Positions 45,025-56,814 of a stretch of DNA of 64,000 nt are shown here, piece after piece (within the stretch, counting starts at the first letter, position 1; each line of letters opens with the position of its first letter). This DNA is from Cristatella mucedo (lineage: Eukaryota > Bryozoa > Phylactolaemata > Cristatellidae). The stretch is taken from positions 611,001 to 675,000 of the forward strand of contig WPIO01000093.1 in assembly GCA_009760855.2 (NCBI GenBank). Direction: 5' to 3'. The notes beneath the pieces are model-generated. The model was not told the origin of the DNA and did not search any database. It saw only the letters and a program-made list of their open reading frames with translations. Both the position numbers and the translations under genes were made by a program.

Positions 45025-45160
45025 GTGACAAGTCCCTGTGTGTGTGCGCGCGTGCGTGCGTGCGTACGTGTGTGTGTGTGTGTGTGTGTGTAGTGTGTGT
45101 GTTCGCGTGTGCGGGCGTGTGTGCGTGCGTTTGTGCGTGTGTGTGTGTGTAGTGTGTGTA
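45025..45160. repeat. (GTGC)n/(GT)n microsatellite
   Basis: Alternating GTGTGCGC, CGTGCGTG and GTGTGTGT stretches with AG interruptions; long alternating purine-pyrimidine sequence. Confidence 0.93.
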
Positions 45161-45249
45161 CGTCAAGAGCGGAATAGATTATTATTTTGAACGCTTAAAT
45201 TTACGTTCATTTTTCATGGGACGGTGGGACCAAGGAGGACATTTATCTC

Positions 45250-45460
45250 CTGGCAAAACTATTGATCACAGTGTGCTACATGGAAAGATTGAGAACAATG
45301 ATCAGTCTGGCAGACAAGGCACCGGCCTCGTTTAAACAGTACTTCTCCGGTAATGTTCAATCCGTGTCGTGCGGGGGGGGGGGGTCAGGTCTCATCCACC
45401 AGTCTAGCCACCTGTGGAATCCAACAAGGATCCATCCTCGATCCGTTGTTGATGCTTTCC
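45250..45460 (+). mobile_element. LINE RT fragment around motif B
   Basis: The plus strand reads SGNVQSVSCGG and, after a run of 11 Gs, CGIQQGSILDPLLML. These match the SYLSGR-QSV and [13 protein letters not shown] segments of LINE RT, but are too diverged to be L2-A. Only about 200 bp remains. Confidence 0.5.
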
Positions 45461-45571
45461 ATTCATAGTTATTCATATTTATTTCATACATATTTCATTC
45501 ATACTTATTCATACTTTCCATTCCTACATTCCATTCATGCATTTTCTCGGTACTTGTGGACTGTCCTTAAC

Positions 45572-45860
45572 ATAATAATAATAATAATTCACTTGATAAA
45601 GCGCCCTCAGAGAACTTAATCTCTCTCTAGGCGCTTTAAATTTGCTGTAAAGTGAAATGCAATTGAATGGTAAGTGAAATCATGCTTGGAAAACAAACGA
45701 AATGAATAATATGGTTAGGGGTGACATGCACAGGGTCAGCATGCAAATGTGGTTAGTGGCAGCGTGCACAGTGTCAGCACGCAAAAGCACATCAAAGAAG
45801 AATCGCAGGGACCCACTAAATGCTGTCCTAAATAGGTGTGTTTTTAGGTTCCTTTTAAAT
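45572..45860 (-). mobile_element. L2-A 3' UTR and tail
   Basis: AATAATAATAATAATTC then the hairpin (GCGCCCTCAGAGAACTTAAT) and the complete L2-A 3' UTR to AGGTTCCTTTTAAATG, where the coding end begins. It is very similar to 6636-6945. It stops at 45860, directly against a plus-strand fragment. Confidence 0.8.
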
Positions 45861-45995
45861 GCTTATGCGTGCTGAAACAGTGCACATTATCACTAACCAT
45901 ATTGACATGCATCCTTTACAGCATTTTTAAAAACGCTTTGTACTAGATTAATTTTTTCTGAGGGTGCTATACAAATTAAGTATCGTTATCATTAC
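45861..45995 (+). mobile_element. Older L2 3' end in opposite orientation
   Basis: CTTATGCGTGCTGAAACAGT through CACTAACCATATTGACATGC and a decayed hairpin to ATCGTTATCATTAC. Head-to-head with the preceding minus-strand fragment. Confidence 0.6.
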
Positions 45996-46056
45996 AGCAC
46001 TTTAAGAGAGCCTAAAGATGAGGCAAGCTTGACCTTTGACTTGAGGTTTGATGGGC

Positions 46057-46091
46057 GACGGCAGTGGCCCAGAATCTGGGCCACTGCCGTC
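46057..46091. repeat. Perfect 17-bp inverted repeat, 1-nt spacer
   Basis: GACGGCAGTGGCCCAGA, a single A, then the exact reverse complement. It is followed at 46120-46143 by GGTATCCGGATATCCGG-type short palindromic repeats. It could be a hairpin end of a mobile element or a transcriptional hairpin, but no element was recognised around it. Confidence 0.9.
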
Positions 46092-46649
46092 AGGTAGCAG
46101 TAGTTTGTCAGCCGACACGAGGTATCCGGATATCCGGTATCCGGAGGCCCCGGTCGCTCAGCATTATCATCCCGAAGGATGGCTGGATGGCTGGCGTTTG
46201 CCGTTTGCCGCGTTTGCGGCAAATCCTCAGAAGGCCAGGATCCACTGTTCGAGCGTCGTGATAGTTAAGCACTCTCGATGTTATTGTCATATGTTCCGCG
46301 CTCCCCTATATTACGATGTTCGTAGCCTCCCACCCCTTTCCCTGAGCTGGAGCCCTCGGCGAGCTGAGGTGTGCCCCGTTTAGTGGCGAGTCTCCGTTAC
46401 ACCGCCACTCGTGCTCTTTAGGGGAATGCATGTACTGTTGCTTCCCACGCACCCTGTGGCCTGGTGCACAAAGGGTCCCAAGTAGTGCGGTTTAGTTCAC
46501 GTGTTATTTTTGGTGCATGTCATATTGTCACAATGATATAGGTTTAATCAAATGCCGCTCGTCTTGCTCTAGCCCTACAACGGCAGCTGGCAAGCACGTG
46601 GTCGGGTCGGCAGTAGTCTTGCGTAGGTTACAATTCAACCTTCATATGG

Positions 46650-46800
46650 CGGGAGAGGGGCCTGAGATGTTACCGCGTTGCGTGCAGCGGGTTAAAAGGA
46701 ATCGCAGCACCAGGATTGCAGGATTCTCACTATCATATCATCATCTCCCGCAGCGTGAAGGTCATGAAGGGCGAGAACTTTGCCGCTGTGCTGAAACCAG
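46650..46800 (-). mobile_element. Degenerate SINE-1-like fragment
   Basis: GTGCAGCGGGTTAAAAGGAA, then GATTGCAGGATTCTCA and AAGGTCATGAAGGGCGAGAA with CTGTGCTGAAA follow the order of blocks in the reverse-strand SINE-1 copy at 44568-44712. An insertion lies in the middle. Weak match. Confidence 0.35.
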
Positions 46801-47111
46801 AGGCCGCCAAAGAAGCGTCACTTTCGGCTGAACCTGCTCACAATCTGGGTAGGGCACTTTAATTGAAGGTAAAACAACAGTCATTGCGCAGAAGGTGAGC
46901 AGTGAGCTAGCGAAGGGAGGCGACCCGCGGAGCAAAATAATTTCCACCGTGAGAAATACATAAGATGTCCTACTTCCTTTGGTGCTCCCGTCGTTTCCAA
47001 ACTCGATCGCACGTGCAGAAGCTGTACGAGGTTACCGAAAAATCACAAAATAGTCGCGAAGGATTGCACGTTGAAAGGCAGGCACGGAATGCTGCGGCGC
47101 CTCGTAGCCCC

Positions 47112-47204
47112 GTCGAATGTTAGGCGCGAGCGGGCAACTCGAAGTTTGCGTCCCAGTTGCCCGCCGAATGTTAGGCGTGAGCGGGCAACTCGGACGCAAA
47201 CTCC
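47112..47204. repeat. Direct and inverted short repeats
   Basis: The block CGAATGTTAGGCG-GAGCGG followed by GCAACTCG occurs twice (near 47113 and 47165). AGTTTGCGTCCCAGTTGCCC (47143-47162) is an inverted copy, with one mismatch, of GGGCAACTCGGACGCAAACT (47183-47202). Confidence 0.8.
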
Positions 47205-47260
47205 AGCCGTGACCACGAAAGCGTGACGGCAAGTCAAGTGGGGAGGGCAGCGTTAGAGAG

Positions 47261-48115
<855 letters not shown>

Positions 48116-48119
48116 AGAG

Positions 48120-49126
48120 AAGAGAAATGAGAGCTACAGAGTTCATGATCTCTGGCAGTGCGAGCGTAGCCAAATCTGAGTGGAGCCGATCGTTTCTCGC
48201 TACGCTCAGCCGACGTAGTTTGTTTTTCACTTTTCCGTGCCCAAGCAACGGTATCTTATCATTCGCTCGCCAAGAAGCTCCTCCTAACAGCGAAGGGCGT
48301 GAGGAGTAATCAGCTGCGGCACCGGCTACCCTGGCTCGCTATCTATCGCCGACACCGGATGAAGAAGGGCCTCGGTGCAGCACCGGGAAGCGGCTCCGCT
48401 GCGCTCCGAGTGAGCTTGATGATGAGGGGCTGCGGGGGTGGTGGCAGGCGGGACGGCTAAATCCGATAAAAGTTTGGAGATTCTTAGCTGCGCTCAAATG
48501 CTCAGCGCAAAGAGGCCGAGCGGTTCTTCACATGGGAGTGTAAAATGTTGTTTCGAAGATCGAGTCTACTGATGCTTCTAGGCGGCGTGTCTTCAGCGGG
48601 GTGCTTCGGATTCATCTAAATTAGAGAATGTCAACTTGTAAAGGTGTTCTGCCGCTTTCGCGGCGAGGTGCTACTCTCATGCAGTGCAGCTGTGATATTT
48701 TTTGTAGGTAGGCTTAAGAGAGGGTGGGCTTTTGGCACGCACGTTCAACATGAATTCTAGGCGGGCGTTATCGTTTGATGTAAGACACCGCCATACTTCA
48801 GCTGTGCTATAAAAGAGGCCGTTCTTATTAAAATTGGTGCTGCTTTAGGGAGGAAAGTTGAAAGTTCAAGCGCAGCCTTACAGAGAGGCTCTGGACGCAC
48901 GATCTGGAGGCGGCGGGCCTCCTCGGGCGGCGCTCGCTCGGCTTCACTGCGCCTCTCCGTCTGTCACTGTTGTAGGTGCACACGCTCAAGATCGGTTTCA
49001 AGAGGGCAATCTGAATTTTCTAGGGGACGGTTATATTTAATGTCGCAGTCGGCGATGAGTACATCTGCTTTTACACGATAAAACCGTAGATGGTATTGTT
49101 TACCAGGCTACGGGAAATTAGCAGCA
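48120..49126. other. No recognisable feature
   Basis: Moderately GC-rich DNA between the purine tract and the small ORF at 49127; no repeat family or domain recognised. Confidence 0.4.
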
Positions 49127-49483
49127 ATGTCTCAGACTCCACTGATGGACGGATATGTTTGTGACCTGCAGCTCGCAAAGAGTGACAATTGTCGGCGCTG
49201 CAGTGGCCGTAGTTTGAGGCAGTTTGATGAGGCTGCGGGAGAGAGAATAAAAAAGCTGCATGCGATTGAAAACGAAAGTCAAGTTATCAAAATTAGTTAC
49301 GACGGCAGATGTAAAGGCGACGTGCATTTTATGTGCGACCTTATGCATCGCGGCGTTTCAAATCTCAGGATTGATAGTGCCACACAGATGGCACTGTCTA
49401 CTTGTATTTGGTACATACCTTCAGAAGCCGCTGGGTTACAGCGGTATGCTAAAAGCCAACATGTTAGCGATCGGAAAAAATAG
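49127..49483 (+). CDS. Possible small ORF, unknown protein
   Basis: An intact 118-codon frame beginning MSQTPLMDGYVCDLQLAKSD. It has two CxxC-like cysteine sites in the first half and a balanced amino-acid composition unlike the microsatellite frames nearby. I do not recognise the sequence. No splice signals or neighbouring coding exons support it, and the frame may be chance; listed because it starts with ATG and lies near CpG-rich DNA. Confidence 0.2.
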   Translation: MSQTPLMDGYVCDLQLAKSDNCRRCSGRSLRQFDEAAGERIKKLHAIENESQVIKISYDGRCKGDVHFMCDLMHRGVSNLRIDSATQMALSTCIWYIPSEAAGLQRYAKSQHVSDRKK

Positions 49484-49699
49484 GCGCTATCCTTCTACGG
49501 GCAGCTTGCAGCAGCAGCTACAGTGTCCTGTAATCCGACCTTCTGCAGTGCCTTACACTGATCTAATAATACCAAGCAGCTTCCACGCTGCTGCTTTGGT
49601 CAGTTGGTCGGACCACACCGGTGCAAACAAGGCTTGCTCCCCAAAGTGGGGTTCAACATTATAAAGAGCCTAAAGAACCTTTTGCGGGCGGATTTCAGA

Positions 49700-50640
49700 G
49701 AGGAGGCCCCCAACTTGCAATGCGTCTCAAGGTCGAGATTTAGCTCCAGCTACCCACCCACCCACCCTCCCCCCGATCCCGAAGGCCAGGCTGCGCCCTT
49801 GACCACGAGCGCTTACGTTGTCGGGCCACGCCCCCGCAGCACAACGCAGGAGGCCAGCACCTGCGCAGCAGCAGCAGCAGAGAACTTCCTCCCGGCCAGC
49901 GTCTGATTGAAGAGCGCATTCGATTTCGGGCGAGTGCGCCACTCATCCGACAACGAATCCAATCGGCGACTGACCCAATAATGACCGCCGAAGCCTCTTT
50001 TTTTGTCGATGCTCTCGCGCTTAACGTTGCAACGTCGCCGGACTGGGAACTCGACGCATGATCTTTCACTTTCAGCGAAGTGAGCCGATCGCAATCACAA
50101 CTACAGCTGGAAAGCATCTCGCCGCCACCGACCACTCCCGAATCAAAACGAGTGCCGGCTCGACCCTTCACCGAAAAAAGAGTTGTCGCGTGTCGTTGTT
50201 CTCCGAAAAAAGGTTTTTCGCGTCAGGCGGCGGCTGCTCGATGCGGCCGCCGCCGGAGCTCCCAGCGTCCGGGCGCTCACTTAGTGTCGCTCGTCAAGGA
50301 GCGACTAGGAGGAGCGACTTGGAGGAGCGACTAGGAGGAGCGACTAGGAGGAGCGACTAGGAGGAGCGACTAGGAGGAGCGACTAGGAGGAGCGACGAGG
50401 AGGAGCGACGAGGAGGAGCGACTAGGAGGAGCGACGAGAAGGCAGACCGGCGCTTCTCGCCGAGGTTACGCCGGAGTGCGCCCCCACGGTCGATACCTAT
50501 CGTGCCACACCCCGCCCCTCCCGTGCCAAGCCCCCGGCCCTCCCCCGCTCGATCGCTAACCGCGGCCCTCGGATGCGGAGCGAGACTGAATCCTCGGCAG
50601 AGATTTGAACAAGCACACTGCGAACGCATGACTCGACTCG
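49700..50640. promoter_or_regulatory. CpG-rich region, possible promoter
   Basis: The interval has clearly more CG dinucleotides and higher GC than its surroundings, as promoters can have. Open frames such as 50080-50334 (MSRSQSQLQLESISPPPTTP) could be a first exon but have no recognised family. The 13-bp minisatellite lies inside it. Confidence 0.3.
50294..50445. repeat. 13-bp minisatellite (GGAGGAGCGACTA)n
   Basis: About 11 tandem copies of GGAGGAGCGACTA with variants at the CTA position (CTT, CGA). The 13-bp period breaks any reading frame, so it is unlikely to be protein-coding. Confidence 0.92.
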
Positions 50641-50970
50641 CACGATGCCGACATTCAAATACCTTTTAGAAAGACCGGAAACAGTTTCCATTGTCTTCGC
50701 GTTTGCGCCGCCGGTAGCACTGCTCACTAAGGTAAATACGGTCTTTGGTTAAACCCACATTGACCACATCAAGCAAGTAAAAAATGAAGGTAACAGAAGG
50801 TTCGAGGGCACTCTGCTGTGTGGCTAAGAGTAGCGGGTCAATTCTGCTGCGAGACGCTAGCGATAGCAAGCTATGCTCGCGTCGGAGACGCAAAGCCCAG
50901 ATTGTAACCAGGGGAAGCCTTAACAACGACCAACAGGCGCAGTAAGCCGGCTCTAGGCTTTTAAAGCTAC

Positions 50971-51090
<120 letters not shown>

Positions 51091-51255
51091 ACTAACCACA
51101 TTTGCATGCTGACCCTGTGCATGTCACCCCTAACCAAGTTATTAATGTTTATCAAGCATGATATTACTCACCATTCAATCGCGCTTCCCTTAGCAGCAAA
51201 TGTAAAGCGCCTAGAAAGAGATTGAGTTCTCAGAGGGTGCTTTATCAAGTGCATT
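51091..51255 (+). mobile_element. L2-A 3' end
   Basis: CACTAACCACATTTGCATGC through the hairpin (AAGCGCCTAGAAAGAGATTG) and CTTTATCAAGTGCATTA. Its tail runs into TATATATT rather than (TTA)n. Confidence 0.8.
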
Positions 51256-51262
51256 ATATATA

Positions 51263-51350
51263 TTTATAATCCATTTGAATAGCGCCCTGATAGAATTGAA
51301 TCTTAATCCAGGCGCTTCACATAAGCCGCAGGGCTCGAGCCCACTAACAT
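51263..51350 (-). mobile_element. SINE-2, truncated
   Basis: Minus-strand reading gives GGGCTCGAGCCC, then GGCTTATGTGAAGCGCCTG, ATTAAGATTCAATTC and GGGCGCTATTCAAATGGATT. The tRNA-like box A part is missing. Confidence 0.6.
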
Positions 51351-51512
51351 TATATCCGCTCGGCGTCTCTTCTCTGGGAACTGTGTAGAAGATATTCGGT
51401 CGAAAGCCTCGTATTCTGAGTGCAGTTTACCCGACAGCCTCATTTAAGGGGCAGCGTTAAAGCCTTTTCGCGGCTACCATCGCGGCTTGCACAAAAGCAA
51501 TGAATGACTGGT

Positions 51513-51590
51513 GGCGGGACTCGGAATGTTGGACTCGGACCCACGACGTGGGTCACGAAGTGTCAGCACCTTACACCTAAGCTACGACCA
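51513..51590 (-). mobile_element. Possible third tRNA-like SINE head (SINE-3)
   Basis: On the minus strand: GTAGCTTAGGTGTAAGGTGC (box A-like) followed at tRNA spacing by GGGTCCGAGTCC (box B-like), with an anticodon-like stem around CACGTCGTG. The order and spacing fit a tRNA-derived head. It is a single copy in the window and too degenerate to be a functional tRNA. Confidence 0.4.
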
Positions 51591-52149
51591 AGGGGTAGAG
51601 ATGTGGTGATTTTACCCCCAGCTTCGCGGATTCGCGTGTGAATAGTTAGCGCTGAGCCAAGGACGCGCGACACTCCCTCAGACACGCGACCACTCGTTCG
51701 TTGTTGCGTTCGCTTCGCCGACCCACAGCAGGCAGGGCGTGAGCCGGTCACCGAAGAGCTAGTAGCGTATTGGCGCGACGCGTTCGGTCGATATTAGCCA
51801 CCAGTATTGCCCTATGCGCCTGCGTAGGTCCACAGGAATGATATGCATTGCAGAATTCATTATCATCTTCTCGCTGGTATTTTTGACGAACGTCTAAGAC
51901 CTTTGCGAACCAAAAGTTGGGGCGGGTCAAAAAGGCGTCGCGGCTAACTAAAGACTAACGCCGACGGCGGAAATCCGCTGTGCTTTGCTTTTATAAGTTC
52001 GCGTGCGTGCGAGAACCGAATGACCGAGTGGTGGAGAACCAAGCGTGCAGGAAACACGCGGCAGCGTGGGGTCATTACGTTATTATTATATATATTACAT
52101 ACGAGATACTATATATAATATTATATATATATATATAATATAGGTTATT
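51591..52149. other. No gene seen; AT-rich stretch at 52080-52160
   Basis: No repeat family recognised apart from a TATTATATATAT-rich segment just before the tandem array. Confidence 0.4.
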
Positions 52150-52424
52150 ATTATTAGGGTTAGACGAATTTCCGCTATCCATCGCCATCTACGCTAATTA
52201 TGGTAAAAATCGACCGGAAATTGGCCGGGCAAAGCTCAAATTTCGAGTGAATATTGTATTATACCATTTCTTACGTGTCCTCTAAGTTGCATGCCGTTGC
52301 TCACACGCATCATCGTGCAAATAGGCTGCCAAGACCCATGCCTGAACCGCAATTCACAGCAATCTATTCAAGGTCGCTACAAAAAGGCTTTGCTAAGCTT
52401 CAACTAGTATTCAATATCAGATCT

Positions 52425-52865
52425 ACTTCCCAGCCAGGCTAAGCATAGTACCACTCCCTATTTGCAATCTGTTTATCTATACCTCGTACAAACCTCAAAT
52501 CCTTTGGAGACCGTACATTTAGTTCATATGCTTCCAAAGCCTGGAGCTCACTTCCGACTTCTATCATGACATCCCCTGACTTGACCACAATAAAAAATAG
52601 ATTAAAAACGCACCTATTTGCGAGAGCATTTAGTGAGTCCCTGTGATTCGTCCTTTATGTGCAAATGCGTGCGGACGCTGTGCATGCTACCATTAACCAT
52701 ATTTGTATGCTGACCCAGTGCATGTCACTCCTAACTATGCTATTCTTGATGTTTATTGAGCATGCTAATACTAACCATTCGATCCTTTTCAGGAAATGTA
52801 AAGCGCCTAGAAAGAGACTTGAGTTCTCTGAAAGCGCTTTATCAAGTGTATTTTTCGTAGTATTA
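52425..52865 (+). mobile_element. L2-A LINE 3' part inside the tandem array
   Basis: From the YLLPSQAKHSTT-like segment (TCTACTTCCCAGCCAGGCTA) through NLKSFGDRTFSSYASKAWSS and the 3' UTR to the hairpin and a TATTTTTCGTAGTATTAAT tail. Confidence 0.75.
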
Positions 52866-53562
52866 ATATAAAACCACACTATATTTCAAGTGTATCTCTC
52901 CCGAAGCCACTAAACATAGAATGCGCCGCGCTCCAGTTTTCACTGCATATTAAAGCATACTGCTTTTCAAGTGCGCACATACGTCAGTTCAAGCAATGCG
53001 CATCCGCACTCTCTGGCAATTCCCGTGGATCGCCCTAAATGGCCGGGAGATCTAAAGCAATATTCTATAATCCATTGCAAGTCACCCTGAAATCTTTAAC
53101 GTGAAGCTGCAATTTACATTGAATTTATCGCTAGAACTAGTTTAGAGTGCACCCGAAAAATTTCGCGCCGTTTCGTCGGCGAGTTCTTAGGCAATACCCT
53201 GCAATTGACTGCAACTGTCCTGTCTTATATCGCCATACACCGCAATCCAGTGCAATCCGTCACGAAGCGACCGGTAATCGGACACAGGAAGCTATCATTT
53301 TGGTTGCACATTACTCCACTCTCCGCTTACTCGCACAATTTTATTAAAATTGCTCCAGACATTCACATGCAGTGCACTGCAATTGACTGCCTTGACCAGG
53401 GACAATACAGCAATCTACAGGATTCCGCTAAAAATACCCAGAAATTGGTATATCATCTTCCAGTTTGTAATGTATATTACAGCGCAATATTTTCAAAGTT
53501 CCACAGCATCATTTGAAATGATTCCGCTCCTACAATCTCAGGCTATGTATGGCAATCTACAG

Positions 53563-53787
53563 GTTGTCATTCGTCATTAATGTGATTATGCGTACTGACA
53601 CTGAGCATGCTGCCCCTAACCATAATTGCATGCTGACCCTGTGCATGGCAACGATAACCATGTTGTTCTTGAGCATGCTACCACTAACCATTCAATCGTG
53701 CTTTATTTGCAGAAAATGTAAAGCGGCTAGAAAGAGATTGAGTTCTCTGAAGGCAATATATCAAATTTATTATTATTATTATTATCA
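53563..53787 (+). mobile_element. L2-A 3' UTR inside the tandem array
   Basis: TCATTCGTCATTAATGTGAT through CATGCTGACCCTGTGCATGG, the hairpin (AAGCGGCTAGAAAGAGATTG) and TTATTATTATTATTAT. Inserted between two ~170-bp units. Confidence 0.8.
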
Positions 53788-54630
53788 ATGGCTCTGCCCA
53801 AAGCCAAACATTACACTACAATCCACCACAACTTCATCAGAATTGTCAGCATGAAGTTGCAATTCCTACTGCAGGTAACACGCCGGTGTTTTGAAAGTGC
53901 GGCCATTTAATTCTTACTCTATTTAGTGCGGTAATTGTCGGCAAATGCACGGCAATCGACAGCAATTGCCTGACTAATGCCAAATCTGTCACAAATCGAC
54001 CAGGAAATGGCTGCGTGAAACTCCAATTGTCACTGCATTTAGAATTTCACTGTGTTAAAAGTGCACCCACACAATTTTGATCCTCGTACTTTTTCGATCT
54101 GGGCAATGCATGGTAATCGATCAGATCCCTCGTAAATCGCCAAGAAGTGGCTGGGCGATGCACCAATTCACATTGCATCTAACATTTCACTTGGTTCAAA
54201 GTGCTATGATATAATTTTCAAGTCATTTTGCACACAGTTTTCGGGAAATTCTACGCGGCAACTGACAGCAATCGCCGGTATCAGACCGTAATCCATTGAG
54301 ATCTCTCGAAAATATACATAAACGCTATGCAAAGCTCCAGCCTAGATTTCTTAGTCCTTAATACTCTATCTACAGTGCACCCACGACGTGCCACAGTGCA
54401 TGCTTGTTCTCTAAAAATGCATTGAAATCGACGGCAATGAGTCGGGCAGTACTGCAATCCCCTACAATCCAACATAAACTGTCCGGAAATAGGTTGTGCG
54501 AAGGTCACATTTTGAATCGCACATTTCAGAGCGCTCGGTTTAAGTGGCACTTACAGCAGCTCAAGGCTTTGAACACTCTAGTTCTGGGCCATTACACTGC
54601 AATTTATTGCAGTGGCCCATGCAAACACTA

Positions 54631-56810
54631 TTATCTATACTCTTATCCGCTGAAAACCTACAAGAAATCTGCTAGGTGCGGCTAGAAACAGGATTCAAAC
54701 TACAATACACGTAACCACACTAACCATCTGGTAGATCTCTGGCTAGCAGATTTGCTCTCTGGCTCCTCCGCTGAAGCTTCCATGAATCTTTCTGGCTCGG
54801 GCGCGTCAGCCGCCGACATTCGCATTCTACTTACACCGGTCCTCCCGACTCTCCACACTTCCTGCTCCCCATTCTACCGCTGCTGAAGCTCCGCCTATTA
54901 GATTAGTTTGGCTTTACGTCCCCTGCCCAACGAAAATTCACAGTCCACGTGTAGGCCATCAGCGCTCATCTGCAAAGCCATACATTGTCGTGGCACAACG
55001 CTGCACGTGCCAAACCTCGCTTACCTGCTATAGCTGCTTTTTGCTATTACCTGTTTTTATAGGCCTTTGAACCCTAAATCTTCCAATCAGCTTCGAAGCT
55101 AATAACCTTAAGCCGTAAGCATGCATTCGTCGCTGATCTGTGAAGCCGTAAGCTGTCATGCCAGAGACCCAAATCTAAATCGCAAAATGCCATACCACCA
55201 GTCTTTGATAAAATGAAAAACCCTAAATCTGCCAAGCCACACCGCTGTCACTCTCCTCAAAATCCTTCCAGGTGGCCATACGCTGCCGTAGTAGCTTGAT
55301 TTAACAGCCGCGTCGATGCTGGGTCTTCTCCACTTCCTCACATTTCTGAAATCATTCAGCGAAGTCTCTGCTGCTATTGAATTGCTCAGTGGCGTCTGTC
55401 AATTTCAATTTTAGGCTCGTCTCAGGCGGCCTAAATAACTTGAGATATGGTAACAGAAGCCGACAAATAGCTCAACTATATTCACTCAGAGCTCGAGCCA
55501 AGCCGCCTCGCCGCATGGCGATCGAGCAGGTCCGCACCGAAACGAGGCTGCCTCTCTCTCTGTGGACCACGCCCTCCGCCCATCCTCCGCGGTGACGTAG
55601 CTGCTCGCCTGGCTTCCGCCAGGGTGGGTAAGCGCGAAATCCACAACTGCCAAAGCACCTTACCCACTGCAAAAACTTGGACTATAGGCTCAACTCCTTC
55701 GTTCTTCAAAGGCTAGAGCATAACTCCTGCCCGGCGTTTAATCACAACTTGAGCATAACTGACGACTATTACATGACTTCGACTTTCATGCCACCTAACC
55801 ATAGATTATCACATGATCGGTTCTTAGCCACTCTACCCGTAATTCAGGAACCGCGAGGAATCAATATCTCTGCATTGACGATGGGGCCGATCTAGCAGCC
55901 CAGCGTCTCCATGACGCTGTCAATGTCCGAGTGGCACAATTCAGCTCGATGCTCGCAAGCTGTGAACACTGTATCCGGTGCTAGTGGAGGTGCTATGCAC
56001 TTTCCGGTCATTCACTCAAATTCTTGTGAGCAATTATCCCAGACATTCGCTCAAGCTCAATCGAGCACTGCTCCTTAGTTCCTCGAATTTCGGCTGTGGA
56101 GTTTCCTGAATGTCCAATTTTTGCAGGGCAAGCAGCCAATGCAGCTCTCACGAATTCTTTTCTTGAACACTACCTATCTGATCGCCGTTCACATAAAAAG
56201 ACAGTCTTCATGTACGTTTCACACAAATATATGCACACGGAATGAGACTGTCAAAAATGGTTGCCAATGGTCCTCTGCAATAACTCAGCACGTCGGAAAC
56301 CATATGTTACGACTGTGCTCCAGCGGCTTCTAAACTAGATTTCTCCTCGAAGACAAAGCGTTTGTAGTGGATACTATTCTCCTGTGCAGGCAAATTATGA
56401 TACTGATTGGTAGAAATCTGCTGCCTTGGAGCACGGCTAACGAATCGTTGGCGAAGTATCAATATACGCAAGCAGGCTCAGCCATATCATACAGCTGCTC
56501 TCTTCAAAGCCGTAAGTAAAACTGACTGACCACTTCTGATATCCATTCATACGGTCTATACCGTATATTATGAACTATCATATTCGCATTGCTCATAATT
56601 CGAAAATTTTTAACAGTTTCAAGCACTGTCAAAATCGAAACAATTTAGTGCACACATTTTAATGCCGGTTAACTCGAATACAGCTTGAAGCTCAAAGTAC
56701 ATCTAACAAGTCCGATACACAAAGTAAAACTGATTTATAAGTACTTCATACGTCTAATTTACACAAAATAAATAATAAACGATGACATATACCATGTTCA
56801 TAATTATTAT
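54631..56810. other. No recognisable feature
   Basis: About 2.2 kb without a recognised repeat, exon or RNA gene; open frames are short and overlap on both strands. Confidence 0.4.
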
Positions 56811-56814
56811 TATT

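Larger units (their letters stand above)
52150..54630 (+). repeat. Degenerate ~170-bp tandem array
   Basis: Successive copies of a unit carry, in the same order, a GGCAATCGACAGCAATTGCC-like block, a CAATCC--T-CAATCC block, an ATCGACC-GGAAATGGCTG-like block, a CTCCAATT-TCACTGCATT-like block and AAAGTGCACCCACAC. The last marker falls near 52969, 53141, 53329, 54061, 54201, 54376 and 54547, mostly 140-190 bp apart. Copies are highly diverged. Two L2 3' fragments (52425-52865, 53563-53787) are inserted. Open frames across it do not match each other, so it appears non-coding. Confidence 0.65.

Noticed and set aside
50294-50445. CRISPR-like array
   Set aside because: The units are only 13 bp with no spacers, and the genome is eukaryotic; this is a minisatellite.
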